From: Quillaja saponaria
Taxonomy: Eukaryota > Streptophyta > Magnoliopsida > Fabales > Quillajaceae
Direction of reading: 5' to 3'
Assembly (NCBI GenBank): GCA_029379385.1
Contig: CM055611.1
Location: 9,920,001 to 9,984,000 of the forward strand
DNA: 64,000 bases
Shown one piece after another: positions 34,355-47,518 of this stretch. The notes below the pieces were generated by a model, which saw only the letters and a program-made list of their open reading frames with translations, had not been told where the DNA came from and did no database searches. Positions within the stretch are counted from its first letter, which is position 1. Every line of letters starts with the position of its first letter. The translations under genes and the position numbers were made by a program.

Positions 34355-37040
34355 ATGGAAATCTTAAATGTCACCTTGGAGAGACTAGGATTGAGGTCCA
34401 ATAGAAGAGTCTTGATAGTGTATTACATAATGTTGCCTAGTTTACTCATGGGTGCTTTGCTGATGTACCAAATCTCAAACTTTGGTCTATTTGAGGGAAA
34501 GGGACTTTACAAAACTAATGTGTTAGAGGAAGGAAAACCTCTAAATGTTACAGATAGTAAAGTCTTGGAAGGAGAGGGAAAACCTCGAAATGTTACAACT
34601 AGTAAAGTCTTGGAAGGAGAGGGAAAACCTCGAAATGTTACAGCTAGTAAAGTCTTGGAAGGAGAAGGAAAACCTCAAAATGTTACAGCTAGCATGGTCT
34701 TGGAAGGAGAAGGAAAAACTCAAAATGTTCCAGCTAGTAAGGTCTTGGAAGGAAGAAGTCAGAGTATTACAGCATCAAGTTCAGGTAAGAGAGACAATTT
34801 CTTTTTTCTTTTTTATGTCCTGTAAAATTGAACGGAAGATTGAGATTTCTTTTTTGAAAAATATATCTTCTTTTGTTTGTAAAATATTAGAAATTTTTTT
34901 TTGATTGCTTGGATCCCTATGAAGAAACTAAATGTATAATATTGAGCTGGATTGGATTCCCATATTTAATCATTTCAAATGTATCTTAAGAAATTATATT
35001 AAACCTGCAGGATAATTTTAGCACATAAATGTTTCCACAATATTGCTTCTTTTTTTTTTTCTTTATAAGATTTATCAAAATATTTTGAGAGGAATTTTTT
35101 TCCAGAAGGAAACAACTTCTCAAATACTTGCAGCTGAGTAATTGAAACACTAGAAAATTGTATTCATTTCCAAAAAGAGAGAGTACAAAAAAGAAAAGGG
35201 TATATGTTAGGGGCTTCACAGAAGAATCTCTGCATTTGCTGATTCTCTTTTTCTGATGTTTGAAGCTCCAATGCTACACTTCGTGTAATGATCTGTGCAA
35301 CTCATTTATGGCTGGATTATTGAATTTGTTGAATTCTTAAAAATCTGTTGTTTTCTCTGAAGCATGATTTCCTTTTTTAAGTGCTCAATTTCCTTTAACA
35401 CCTTGCTATGCGTTTTGTCCTTTTTTTTTTGGTGTAACAGTTGTATTGACTCATAAATAATTTCAACTCAAGTTCAGAAATTTTTCTTCAAAGGACATTA
35501 TGTGTGCAATTTTAGTAGTGCACTACATTAATTTCTTTAGTTTTTACCTTTTTTCTGATTTCCTCTCTTCCTAATATTTACAGGTTCAAAAAATGAATCA
35601 TATATTGGTACTAAAGTTGATTCATCTCCAAATACCATTACCAGAGTTCCTATGGTAAAACTGCTTGGTGGACTTCTAGCCCCAGGATTTGATGAAGGAA
35701 CATGCATAAGCAGGTATCACTCTTACTTGTACCACAAAGCTTCACCCCGTAAGCCCTCTCCCTATCTGATATCCAAACTACGCAACTATGAAGATCTTCA
35801 TAAACAGTGTGGACCTCATAGCAAATCCTATAACAAAACAGTGACAAGGCTCATAAAAAATAGCAAAATCAATTTTACCACAAGGTGTAGCTACATTGTC
35901 TGGAAAGGTTCCAATGGCTTAGGGAACAGGATGATAAGCCTCAGTTCAGTGTTTCTTTATGCTGTCCTCACGGACAGAGTTCTTCTTGTTGAATTCCGGC
36001 ACGATATGTCTGGTCTGTTTTGTGAGCCATTTCCAAATTCGTCATGGGAATTCCCTGGGAACATTCTCACTACAAGTTACCTCAAACATCTTCAAACATA
36101 TGAAAGCTTGGTGCAGAATAACATGGCTAACACTACAAAATGGGTTTTACCATCTATTTTATATCTTAATCTACAACACAGCCGTGAACATGATAAGCTT
36201 TTTCACTGTGATCATAGTCAAGATCTTCTCCGAAAAATCCCAGCATTGATATTGCTATCAGATCAATATTTTGTCCCTTCTCTTTTTATGACCCCATACT
36301 TCAAGCAAGAGCTCAGCAAAATGTTCCCTGAAAAAGGAACTATATTCCATCATATGGGACGGTACCTTTTTCACCCATCAAATAAGGCATGGAGACTAAT
36401 CAGCAGTTTCTATGATGCTAACTTGGCCAAGGCAGATGAAAAGATTGGCCTCCAAATAAGAGTATTTAACACTAGAAAATCCCCATATCAAACTATCATG
36501 GCTTCAATTTTAGAGTGTACTCTAAATAATAAGTTGCTGCCTGAATTAGACATGAGAAAATCAGTACCCTCTCCAACAAAAAACCGAACCTTCAAATCTG
36601 TTTTTGTAGCATCTTTACATTCAGAATATGCTGAAAATTTAACGAATATGTATTGGAGGAAACCAACCGTTACTGGGGAGATTATACAAGTTTATCAGGC
36701 GAGTCATGAAGGGAAACAAAAACCTGGTGATAACATACAAAACATGAAGGCATGGTCGGAAATATATTTGTTAAGTTTGTGTGATGTGTTGGTGACTAGC
36801 TCTAAGTCTACTTTCGGCTATGTGGCTCAGGGTTTAGGAGGTTTGAAGCCATGGATTCTGTACAGATCGTGGGGTGAAAAGATCCCCAAACTTTGTCAGC
36901 AAGCCTTGTCTATGGAACCTTGTTTTCATTACCCTCCCAAGTCAGATTGCAATGCTAAGAACAAAGTTGACATAACTTCTGTTTTTCCTTACATGAAAGC
37001 ATGTGAGGATTTCATTCCAGGAGTGAAGCTGGTTGATTGA
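34355..37040 (+). CDS. Galactoside 2-alpha-L-fucosyltransferase, GT37 (plant FUT1 family)
   Basis: The enzyme transfers fucose from GDP-fucose to galactose on wall xyloglucan or arabinogalactan proteins, in the Golgi. Exons 34355-34784 and 35584-37040, joined at GT/AG borders (intron 799 bp, phase 1), give 628 residues without a stop. Residues 1-18 are cytosolic, 19-45 a membrane anchor (VLIVYYIMLPSLLMGALLMY), 56-137 a repeat-rich stem, and the rest the luminal catalytic domain. Family blocks are LLGGLLAPGFDEGTCISRY, YIVWKGSNGLGNRMISLSS, DRVLLVEF, FCEPFPNSSW, EKIGLQIRVF, SVFVASLHSEYAENL, and EIYLLSLCDVLVTSSKSTFG followed by YVAQGLGGLKPWILY. The family is usually 500-560 residues; the excess is the stem. 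It is the one intact gene here. Acceptor specificity within GT37 cannot be read from sequence. Confidence 0.93.
34520..34775 (+). repeat. In-frame 45-bp minisatellite in the fucosyltransferase stem
   Basis: About six tandem copies of a 15-residue unit of the form VLEGEGKPRNVTASK lie in exon 1. The first is shorter (VLEEGKPLNVTDSK) and the last is degenerate (VLEGRSQSITASSS). Units one to four each hold an Asn-Val-Thr N-glycosylation sequon; unit five reads NVP and has lost it. Because the period is a multiple of three, copy changes alter stem length without breaking the frame. Confidence 0.95.
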
Positions 37041-37180
37041 TAATCACGAGTAGGTGTCTGCTGTAATTGTTGGTTATAGTTTGTGTTGATTATTTACATA
37101 GAGGTGACATTGTACATTTTTTGTTCTATTTTGACTAATTTTATATAGGACTGTCTTTAATGTGATAAATAATCAATAAC
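37041..37180 (+). terminator. 3' untranslated region and poly(A) signals of the fucosyltransferase gene
   Basis: After the TGA ending at 37040 come T-rich upstream elements and GATAAATAATCAATAAC at about 37162, plausible plant near-upstream poly(A) signals. The exact cleavage site is not visible. Confidence 0.4.
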
Positions 37181-39100
37181 ATTCTGAAGCATAAAAGAAA
37201 AGAGTATTAGGATTCGTGGATGATATTCCTCAAAAGCTAGATGTACATCAGATGCTCTGCAGAATTTACCATAAATCTAAAATAGAACCATTTCAAAATT
37301 TTTTGATTAATTGCTGCTATGCTAACGTTGTAATCAAATTTAGGGGTGAATACAGAGAACGGATTAAAAGCAAAGCAAGATCACATAATCATGTCAATTT
37401 TCAATGACTGGAAATAGAATTATTTAAGTCTTCTAATGCTCGTGTTCTGCATAGGTGTGGGCAATGAATTGAGCGAATTTGTGAGTTATTTGTTAACAAT
37501 TCGGGTCATTTTTTGAACAAGTCGATTTTGTATTCAAGTCAGTTTGTTTATTGTTATTTATATACAAATTTATAATAAATATATTTATATGTAAAAAATA
37601 ATATAAATTGTGATTTGATTTGGTGACTTACTCTCTTTAGCTAAAGTTAGGCTTGTTATCAGTCCTAGTTAGCCAGATTGCTTCATTTTGTTTGGTTGAG
37701 ATATCGAGATATGTGCTTCGTGGTGTTTCCTCTTACATCACCTGGTCTTTTTTCATTCATGTGTCCTTGCAATCTGCTCATTAGAGACAACAAATTAATC
37801 TTTAAGAGGAAAAGAATAAATATGTTTTTCAATAAAATTATTGCTCAATATATATTATCTTTTTAAGAAAATAAAAAGAATTCATATATGAAGTATACGC
37901 AGCAAAATCTTAATTATTATTAAACATATCTATATTTTTTTATAAAAAAAAGAAAATTAAGAAGCATAAATATATGTTTTAATGAAGCACTCACGTAATA
38001 TTTTTGAGTTAACTATCATCTAAAAATCTCAAATTAGAGGTTATTATTAAAGTAGGTACTTATCACTTTTATGTATTGTTTGATGTACTCATTTTTTTGT
38101 TTCATATTGTTTGAGACAATTAGCCAAAATAGATGAGTATAATCATTAAAAAATAGTGACATAAAATATTTTTATACATCTATTTTTTTCTTCTTCTTTG
38201 GTTATGAAAATATTGGGACACTTCTATTTTTTTCTTCTTATTTGGTTATTTTACTAATTAAATATTTGAGATGAATGTTAAAGAACATCAACTAACATGA
38301 AATTTCATTTTTTTTCCTTTTAATTTTTTATTTATTTTTATTAGTATAGATTATGAGATAAAACTTATAAATCTTATGAAAAACTAAATATATATTTTTT
38401 ACATATTCACTATGTCACCAATGTGGAAGTTACCACATTTTAAAGGTTGTGGCAGCTTGAGTGTTACTAGAAAAGCTCTGCTGGTGGGCCTAAAATCTTG
38501 CTTTGCTATGATATCAACTTGAATAAAATGATGATTTTATATTATATGTGAATAAAATGATTTGATTACACAAAGGAAGCCTGTATATAGGTTACTTGAT
38601 AGCTTTTTCTGGATAAAAGTTACTTGATAGTTGACTAAATAATAAATCTAACATAGAATAAAGCTATTTATAATAGAATAAATTAAATATTTCCTAGAAT
38701 CAAGCTAATTAGAAAAGAGTAAATTAAATAGAGTGATTTTGTTCTTACAGCCCTAAACATTTTATTTTGAGGGAGCCAAACTAAAATAAAAAATAAAAAA
38801 CATCTAAATATCGTAATAGAAAACAAAATTTATTAAAACAAAAATAGAAAATTTACCAATTATGATTTTAAAATTAGTCTCACAAATTCTACTATTCAAA
38901 AGTTAATCAAGAGTTTATGTCATATAATTGATACCTAATTTATTGGTAGGTCAAAAATGTATTTTTTTTTCATGGGTTCGAATTTACTTGAGAATAACAT
39001 GGGAGTTAAATTTTCATAAATTTTATTAGTGCCGACTCACGTGTCTACCTTTTCCTACACTAAAGAGATAAATTAGTCGATGAGTGCATAAGTTAGTCCA
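37181..39100. other. Intergenic DNA downstream of the fucosyltransferase gene
   Basis: AT-rich, no gene supported. Near 38490-38530 the phrase TTGCTATGATATCAACTTG resembles retroelement-derived repeats but has no partner in the window. Confidence 0.5.
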
Positions 39101-39106
39101 AACCAG

Positions 39107-40040
39107 TGGTGGAGCCACATTGAATTGAGTAGGGTTAATTGTCCCCACTCAAGTTTTAAATCTTTTTGTTTTTACTTCAAGAAATTTTATAAATTTATCA
39201 AGATATAGGGAAAATTTTAAAAATGACCCTACTAAATTTATGAAATAATACAAATTGACCCAAATTTTTTTTGATAAACTAATTAAATAACTACTTATTT
39301 TATTATATTCTAATAAAACGTCAAATCAATAACATTATTTGAAAATATATAAATTATATTATGCATAAAATTAAATTAATACTTAGTTTGAATATTAAAA
39401 AATATAGATTCTCTCGTTTCATTAATTTTTGTTAGTTGATAGTAATTTAATTTTTCTTTTGTAAATTTTTAACAATTTTGAACCATTTATGTCATCGATA
39501 ATTAGACCTTCTAAAGTATTTTTAATGAGTTCATTCTAACTAATATTGAAGGAAAATAAATAATTTAACTTTAATTTTCTAGATATTAAATAATAGAAAA
39601 TTAAATATTTATTGTTTTGTTTTGTGTCCATCTTGACTAACAAGTAGTTTAGGATTAAATAATAAGTAGTTTAACTCAAAAGTGGTTTGTTGCAGTGATA
39701 AGCAAATTGCAATTCTAGAAGGAGGCCAAAGGGAAACTTAGGAAGTTTTTTTTACTCTCACTGCCTCTCTTAGGGATTTGAGCCCAGTATATTAATAAAG
39801 CAAGCACATATTCTTAATCATTTAGAATAAAGATAATAAAATAAAATATAAATATTTATAAAATGTCAAGCATTATCGAATCAAATTGAATATTTGTATG
39901 TAGATCTTCATGATATAATTTTTGGTAAAACAATTAATTTATATAAAAATCTATTAATGTGTTTAAAACTAACTAATTAATTTTATGTTAAGTATAAATT
40001 TTTTGACTCCACTGATAAAATTTTCTGGCCCACCACCAGT
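39107..40040. mobile_element. Possible small non-autonomous DNA transposon
   Basis: The left edge AGTGGTGGAGCCACATTG and the right edge TGGCCCACCACCAGT form an imperfect inverted pair (about 11 of 14 bases). Between them is AT-rich, non-coding DNA. AGTGGYGGAGCCA-type ends are common on plant non-autonomous elements. A flanking duplication is at best degenerate (GTCCAAAC versus GTCTGAAC), so the call is weak. Confidence 0.35.
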
Positions 40041-40837
40041 CTGAACACAACTAAATAGATAAAAAAAAAAAAAAATAAATCAATTGCACTTTACCTCTTG
40101 AATTACTATGCAACTAACAATTTTCTCATTTTTCTTAAAATTAAATTTGATACCCACTTTATTTTGAATTATAAATTGTCCTTGATTTGTTGAAGTCTTT
40201 TGCATTAACTGCAACTCTAATTCGTAAGAGGAGATCAATTGTCAAAGACAATCGATAAAAGAAAAAGAAAACACCCATTTGCTTTCTGTCCTTTTCCTTA
40301 GTCTTTGTCTTCTATCACCACCATCTGCTTAAATGGAATGAAAAATGAGGACATAGTTTACACATGGCTTCACATTTGGCAGTTGGATCATGTGGGCTAT
40401 GCATGTTTTGGTTGGATAGTATTTCATTTGGCATGTAGGCTATGATCATGATTCTTTTTCAAAAATGCTACATTAATTACTCAGTTAAATTGGTAGGATT
40501 GTGTTTCAAGTAGCCAAACAAACTCTTAGAGAAATTTATCACGAACATAATTATTTTGGTTAGTAGAAAACTTGGTGAATAGAGTGTAGAAGCATTATAT
40601 ATTTATTTGGATTTTTACATATTAATTTATTACTGTAACATTTTCTTGTTTATTGTTTTTTTCCTTATTTATAATAATCTCGACTATGATATATTATCTT
40701 AAAATACAATCATCAAACAATGTGTTATTTTTAAAATTCACCCTTATGGAGCACTATCACAATTTGGTAAAAACCCGCTCTACCCAACATGATATGAATA
40801 TTTTTTATATGTTCATATTTTTAAAAGCTAACCCAGC
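40041..40837. other. AT-rich intergenic DNA
   Basis: A short A-rich tract at about 40061-40076; nothing else recognised up to the LTR-B element. Confidence 0.5.
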
Positions 40838-42540
40838 TTAGCTGTTATAACTCTCATAATTCGATAATGTAAAATCAAGTTATAGACACAATGTGTAAAT
40901 TTACGTTATAAGAATAAACAAATTAAATAAGTAAAAATGTAATTGAACGTGTTATAACCTGATATGTTACTACTACGCTTTAGAATTTTTCTAAGTAACT
41001 TTATCTATAAGTGAAATAAAATTTTAAACAAAATAAACTAAAGTGAATAAACACACACTCACAGACACATATATATATAAGCATCTATTTATATAAACCA
41101 AGAATGAATTCACACCACAAGTTTTAAAACTTTGGCCTTCAATTTATTATTTTACATTTTTCTATTTTTCCTCCTTTTACATTCATTCCTTTTCTTAACT
41201 GACTACATTCTTTGTTTTCTCTTTTCTTCTGGAATTTTCCTTACTCCCTGCTAGCCGAAGAGTCCAACCTCTGCCTTGTTTGTTTTTCTTTTGATTTGTA
41301 GCCCTTAGTCTTCACTCTTCCTCCGTTAGACAGCTAACTTCTTTGTCTTACAATTTCAGCCGAGTGGTCTTGTTGTACTGCTAGCCTTGACAACCTCTGT
41401 TTTGGCTGTAAACTTCCTCCTATTCTTTCCATATAGTTCCTTGTGTGGCTGAGAGGTCTAGTCTTCTTCCTCACTTGTTTAACTTTGTTTTTCCTTGGTA
41501 GTACCGGTGTGTGTAAGTGCGTGTGAGCTTGGGAAAAACCAGATAGTAGTCCTCCTTATCAACATCCTACATCAATCTTGTTTTGATGATGCAATAGCTG
41601 CCTCTTTATCATTGCTTTGTAGCCTCTTCCAAATTGGCAGCCACCACAAGCTAGTAGCGGTAGAGAGGAGTCTTGGAGTGCCTTGTTTTTGGTTCAACCA
41701 TGAGGCTAGTAAGTGAAATCAGCACCTGTTTTGGCTCGATGTTTTGTCCTTATCATATATTTACCTTATTTAAATCTTGTACCCTTCTTGTTTCCCATGA
41801 AAAAAATTTAAATACTATCTTTATGATGTAATTTGAGGAATGGAAGCTAGGGATTTTAGTAGATCAAGGTATATGGTTATATAATAAGTTACAAACTAAT
41901 GATTTTAAATAAAAGTATACAAAGATATATATATATATATATATATATATTTACTGAATAAAACTTATTTAAGCCACACAAATTAAAAATTGGAAAACAA
42001 GGTGGACCATGAGGATATATTATTTTATTTGTTTTACCTTTCTCTCCTTTCTCTTGTACCACCACCTTTCTCTTCTATGAAATTTGTTGGCCGAGTACTT
42101 TGTTTTCCTTGTTCACTTCATCCTTTTGCTAAACCATAGAGCCTTTCTCTTACATCAACTCATCTTCACTTTCTTCATGGCTGTAATTATTCTTGTTCTT
42201 GGAGCATGATTGAAGCAAGGAGGTGGACTGAAAAGGGGAAGAGGCATCCGTTCCTCCATTTAGCCATGCCCTATATTTTATTTTTGGTCATTTTTGTTTT
42301 ATTTGGTAGCTGTTCGAGCTTCCTTTGCTTTGCTTTTCAACTTCAGTGTTTATTTCCTTGGAGCTTGCCATGTCTTAAAGACGTTGAGGGTGTTTTGTAG
42401 TTCAATTGTGTGAAGTATTAAAGGAGGCAACTCCTTTTCTGGTTGTTTTGCCGGCTGTACTTTTGAGTGGTTAAAAGGTATGATTTGGTTGTCTTGATAA
42501 GTGATTGGGTTCACCTTAAAGGATGATAAATGGCTGGTTG

Positions 42541-42976
42541 TCTTGGAAATACAATGGAATTAGAATCATATAAAAGAAAATATGTATAACTTTGAGTCAT
42601 GTTAGGAAATGCTTTTCTTAAGGCTTTATTTGTCGTCACTCATTTCTAGAGTTTTCTATTGGGTTAAAGATAAACATCCTCTAGGATACAATAAAGTGTT
42701 AAAATTCTATAGTTAGCAAAACTGAAGAATTATCTAAGAACTTTTATTAAAGATAGTTTCTTATAGTGGTTGTAGAGAATTTTTAGAAAAAAGAAAGAAA
42801 AGAGAAAATCAATACTACATACAAAATATTCTCTGTACATATCTATTTATAATATCTAAAAACTTAAAATTTTTGAAAAGACACAATTATTTCAAAGGCA
42901 ATTATAGCTGTAAGCAGTTATAACTGTCTTAAGTTTTTATTTTTATTTTTATTTTCAAAAAAATAAAATCTCAACA
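42541..42976 (-). repeat. copia 3' LTR (left in the window)
   Basis: About 436 bp, aligned with 47519-47944 over its whole length: AATACAATGGAATTAGAATC, GAGT(C)A(T/C)GTTAGGAAA, TTTCAAAGGCA(A/G)TTATA and TCAACA. Scattered substitutions and a ~20-bp difference (an extra copy of AGCTGTAAGCAGTTATAAC-like sequence here) suggest the insertion is not recent. Confidence 0.95.
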
Positions 42977-42987
42977 ATCCCCCACTT
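42977..42987 (-). promoter_or_regulatory. copia polypurine tract
   Basis: On the minus strand AAGTGGGGGAT lies immediately before TGTTGAG, the LTR start. This is the plus-strand primer site used in reverse transcription and fixes the inner LTR edge. No clear initiator-Met tRNA primer site is seen at the other LTR. Confidence 0.85.
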
Positions 42988-43589
42988 TGTTTGAAAGAAA
43001 AAAAAAAATGTTAAAGCTGATTTTCAAAACAACATCTAGAGCCAAAGTAATTGCAAGATCAATATACATACATAAAGATATCTTTTGATTTAAATCTTTA
43101 CTTAGTGTAAATATCTCAAGACTCCATCAAGAACACTAATTGCCATAGCGTTAAATTATGTACTTTATGCCACATAATCGGAGATATCACAAATATATCA
43201 ACCTTCTATCCATATGAGAAGTTCTCTAATTTACTTAGCACTATTATGGCCTTGTGCTTATACTTGTTTTATGGATTCTCTTGAAAGTAAACCTTAAACT
43301 TTCTTAAGAAGCGACACCACTTCCAAATCCATATAAGTAAAGCTTCTACAATGTGTTTCTGTTACTTAGAACACATTACAATATTGTATTAGGCTTCATT
43401 AAGAGTCATACACACCCTAAATGACACGTAACAGACAACACTAACTTTATTTTAAAAGGCTCACAATATGTTAGTGCTAACAATCACAATTCAGTAATTT
43501 AGTTATTACCCATTAAACCTTGTAACTAGGTGTTTACTAGAAAAAGGTTAGGTTTCCATTACTGGTGATTAAATAAGAGGTTTCAGCCC

Positions 43590-46500
43590 CTTGTCACTTG
43601 TTGTTGTTCTTACTAATTCTCTACACAAAGGTTTAGTAAGAGGATCAACCAAGTTCTTACTTGACTTCACATAGACAATTGTAATGATTCCATCTTAAAT
43701 CAATTGTCTAACATATTCATGTCTTAAACTTATATGTCTAGACTTTCCATTATATGTTTGACTATAAGCCCTTGATAAAGTAGCTTCACTATCACAATGG
43801 ATAGAGATAGGAGGCATTGGATGTGGCCATAATCTTATATCCAACAATGAGTTTCTTATCCATTATGCCTCTTTCCCGGTTGATGCCAAAGCAATGAACT
43901 CTGATTCCATTGTTGAGTGAGATATACAAGTTTGTTTCTTACTTACTCAAGAAACAGAACATTCTCTTAGGGTGAAAACCCATCCTGAAGTAGACGTGTT
44001 ATCTCCCAAACTAGTTATCCAACTAGCATCGGTGTATCCTTCTAATATAGCAAGATATTCATTGTAGAACAATCCCAAATTAATAGTTTTCCTTAAGTAA
44101 TCAAAGATTCTACCAATGGCACTCCAATGTTTTACACTTGGATTACTTGTAAATCTTCTAAGTTACAGCAAAAGCAATATTAGGTCTAGTGCAATGCATA
44201 ACATACATCAATGAACCTATGTGCTATTGCTCTACCAAAATTCTTTTCTAACTTAAGATTGGAATCAAACGGTGTAGAAAAGTCTTTAAATTTTAAATGC
44301 TGAAATTTGTTTAACATCTTCTCTATATAATGTGACTGGTTTAAAGCAAAATCCCCACTATGCTTTCTCACTTTTTTTCTTAAGATAGTATCCACTTCTC
44401 CTAAATCTTTCAAATTAAAGATGGAAGATAGATATTTCTTAGTTTCATTAACACCAATCATGTTAGTTCCACAAATTAGCATATTATCAACGTACAAACA
44501 AACTAGTACACCATAATTATCAGTGAATTTAGAATAAATACACTTATCAGCGCTATTATACCTAAACCCTAAAGACAAGATAGTAGAATCAAATTTCTCA
44601 TGCCATTGCTTTGGAGTTTGTTTAAGTCCATACAAAGACTTAATTAATTTATATACTTTCTTTTCATTTCCAGGAAGGATGAACCCTTCGGGTTGCTCCA
44701 TGTATACTTCCTCATTTAAATCACCATTTAAGAAAGCAGTCTTAACATCCATTTGATGCACATAAAGATGATGAATAGATGCCAATGCCATGAGAATTCT
44801 AATAGAGGTTATTTTTACTACCGGTGCATAAATGTCAAAATAGTCAATTCCTTATTTTTGTCTAAACCCTTTGGCTACCAATCTAGCTTTAAAAGCTTGA
44901 ATAGAGCTATCAATATTAAACTTTCTTCTAAATATCCATTTACACCCAATGAGTTTTGACCCTTGGAGTAAATCAACCAAAATCCAAGTATTATTATGCA
45001 TGATAGAGTCCATTTCATCGTTTATGGCTTCTTTCCAAAATGCAATATCCCTAGATGACATGGCTTTGGAAAAAAGTCTTAGGATCATCTTCTAAATGCA
45101 ACACATAAGCAAATTTATTTATTACAATATTACTTCTATCTCCCTCAACTAGGAAAGAAATAAAGTCTTCGCCATATGATTTTTCTTTTCTTACTCTAGT
45201 GTTTTTTCTAGGTTTTATGTCCATTTTAGAAACAGTAGTTTCTACTTTTGATTTTGGTCTAGAAGTATTATTTGTTGGATTTGATTTTTCAAGATTATCT
45301 TCTATTATTACAAAATCATGACAGAATTTATTTTCAAAGAACTCAACATTTCTCGATTCAACTATGATATTAGACTCCAAATCTAGAAGTCTATTGCCTT
45401 GCTATTTTTAGCATACCCAACAAAAACACTTCTAATAGCTCTAGGTCCAAGTCTATGATATGGTATACTAAAATATGCCAAACACCCTCACACTTTTAAA
45501 TATGAGAGATTCGGTTTTCTTCTCTTCCATAACTCGTAAGGACTTAACTTAAAGGTTTTATATGGTATTCTATTATGAATATGACATGCGAAAAGTAAAG
45601 CTTCTCCCCATTAATTCATGGCAATTTAGCATTAACTAGCATACAATTGACCATTTCAACCAAAGTACGATTTTTTCTTTTAGCAATGCCATTATGTTGT
45701 GGTGTGTAGGGTGCAGTTTTTTGATGAATAAGGCCATGTTCTTCATAAAAATCACTAAACATATTATCAAAATATTGACCACCTCTATCTGAACATAGAA
45801 ATTTAATCTTCTTTTCCAGTTGATTTTCTACTTTAGCTTTATATTTCTTAAACATGGTAAATGCTTCATCCTTCTTAAGAGGTAAACATATAAATATCTA
45901 GTACAATCATCTACAAATGTAATAAAATATCTCTTTCCACCAAGAGTCAACAAACTATTCAATTCACATATATCAGAATGTACTAAGTTTAAAATTTCAG
46001 TATTTCTCATAACAAAAGGTTTCTTAACAATTTTAGATTCAACACATATTTCACATTTATCTAATTCATCATTAAATTTAATTAATACTAACTTTTTCAT
46101 ATTTTTTAAAGAACTAAAATTTAAATGTGCTAGGTGTCCATGCCATAAAAAGGAAGATTCAATAGTATAAGTAGAAGATTCACTCTTATTATTATTATTA
46201 ATATTGAGTTTGAACATTCCATCACTATAGTATCCTTTTCCCACAAATATTCCATTCTTTGACAAGATTACCTTGTCTGACTCAAAAAATGCCCGAGACC
46301 CTTTTTTACAAAGAAAATCAACAGAGACTAAATTCTTCCTAATTTTAGGTACAAACAACACATTAACAAAGGTAAGCACTTTTCTAGAAGTGAAATCGAT
46401 ATCCATAGTTCCTTTTCTAGCAACTTTGGCAAGAACATGGTTTCCCATCAGAACCTCTTAGCCACTGGTCACCTTTTCAAATTTCTTGAATAAATGTTTG

Positions 46501-47463
46501 TCTCTACATACATGAACTGTGGCACCCGAATCGAACCACCAACTAGATTGCTAAGTTGCCATGTTTATTTCAGAAATCATGGCAATCAGATTCTCATTTT
46601 CATCCATCATGTTTGCCTTTTATGCAGGTTTTTCTTTCGAAATCTACACTATTTTGCATAGTGTCCTGGTTTTCCGCAAACATAGCAGTTACCCTTCTTC
46701 TTTTTACCAAGTTGTTGTGGGTTCTTCTTTTTAAACTGTTCATCATTCTTTTTACTTGCAAGTTATGTTTCTCAAATTGAGACCCACTACCTTCCACATA
46801 ATTGACTTTAGACTCATAAGGAACAAAAATCTTATGATCACAAATTCGTGTCTTCTCCTTAATACGAAGGTGTTTTTCAATCCGTTCCATACTAAAGTCC
46901 TCAGACTTATGTAGCAATTTCTTCCCATAATCACTCCAGGAAGGGGGTAATTTAGAAATTATTGCCCCAACTTGGAAAGCCTCAGGGAAAATAATTTTCT
47001 AGGCATAAATCTTGTTAATAATAACTTGTAGTTCATGGACTTGTTCAAGCACAAGCTTATTATCAACCATTTTGAAATGTAAATATTTAGAAATCAAAAA
47101 TTTGTTCGTACCTTCTTCCTCAGCCTTGTATTTGAATTACAGTGCAGTCCAGATGTCTTTTGGAGACTTAAATTTTGTGAATAGATCATATAGACGGTCT
47201 GACAGAGTATTTAATATATGTCCATGACACAACAATTCATCTTCTTCCCTTTTCTTTTTGGCTTGCCTGACTTGTTCAATTTCTTCTTGAGGTAGTTCTA
47301 TTCCAAGAGCATTTGGTACATGGTCTTCTTGTATAGGTTGTAGATTAGGATTTAAAATATATGAAATTTTCAGTGTAGTCAGAAGAAACATCATCTTGTC
47401 CTGCCAACGTGCGAAATTGTTGCCATCAAAACGATCCAGTTTCACCAAATCTTGATTCATCAT
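43590..47463 (-). pseudogene. copia gag-pol polyprotein, decayed
   Basis: Gag starts MMNQDLVKLDRFDGNNFARW at 47463. A CCHC knuckle reads CYVCGKPGHYAK-stop-C at about 46648. Protease has WFDSGAT near 46530. Integrase follows, with the H-x3-H / C-x2-C finger region (WHGHLAHLNF; CEICVESK), HSDICELN, VDDCTRY and SDRGGQYFDN. The third acidic residue of integrase, Glu in the GVAERKNRT-type block, is Lys (GIAKRKNRTL, about 45670). Reverse transcriptase (45088-44186) has WKEAINDEMDSI, HQMDVKTAFLNGDL, EQPEGF, SLYGLKQTPKQWH and LYVDNMLICG, where the second Asp of YVDD is Asn. RNase H relics extend to about 43600 (ESEFIALAS; SRHISLRHE). At least four frame breaks separate these parts. Confidence 0.93.
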
Positions 47464-47518
47464 TTTGATTATTTAATACTCCATTGTTACGATTAAATTA
47501 GGCATAAAGCATTACGAT

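Noticed and set aside
34541..34904. Other-frame repeats of the fucosyltransferase stem (a Ser/Phe-rich minus frame and a Lys/Glu-rich plus frame)
   Set aside because: The 45-bp period opens several frames at once; only the frame from 34355 has the membrane anchor and splices into the catalytic domain.
41495..42400. Two plus-strand frames before the copia element
   Set aside because: They sit in LTR-B element 5, contain Leu/Phe-rich text shared loosely with other copies, and have no domain.
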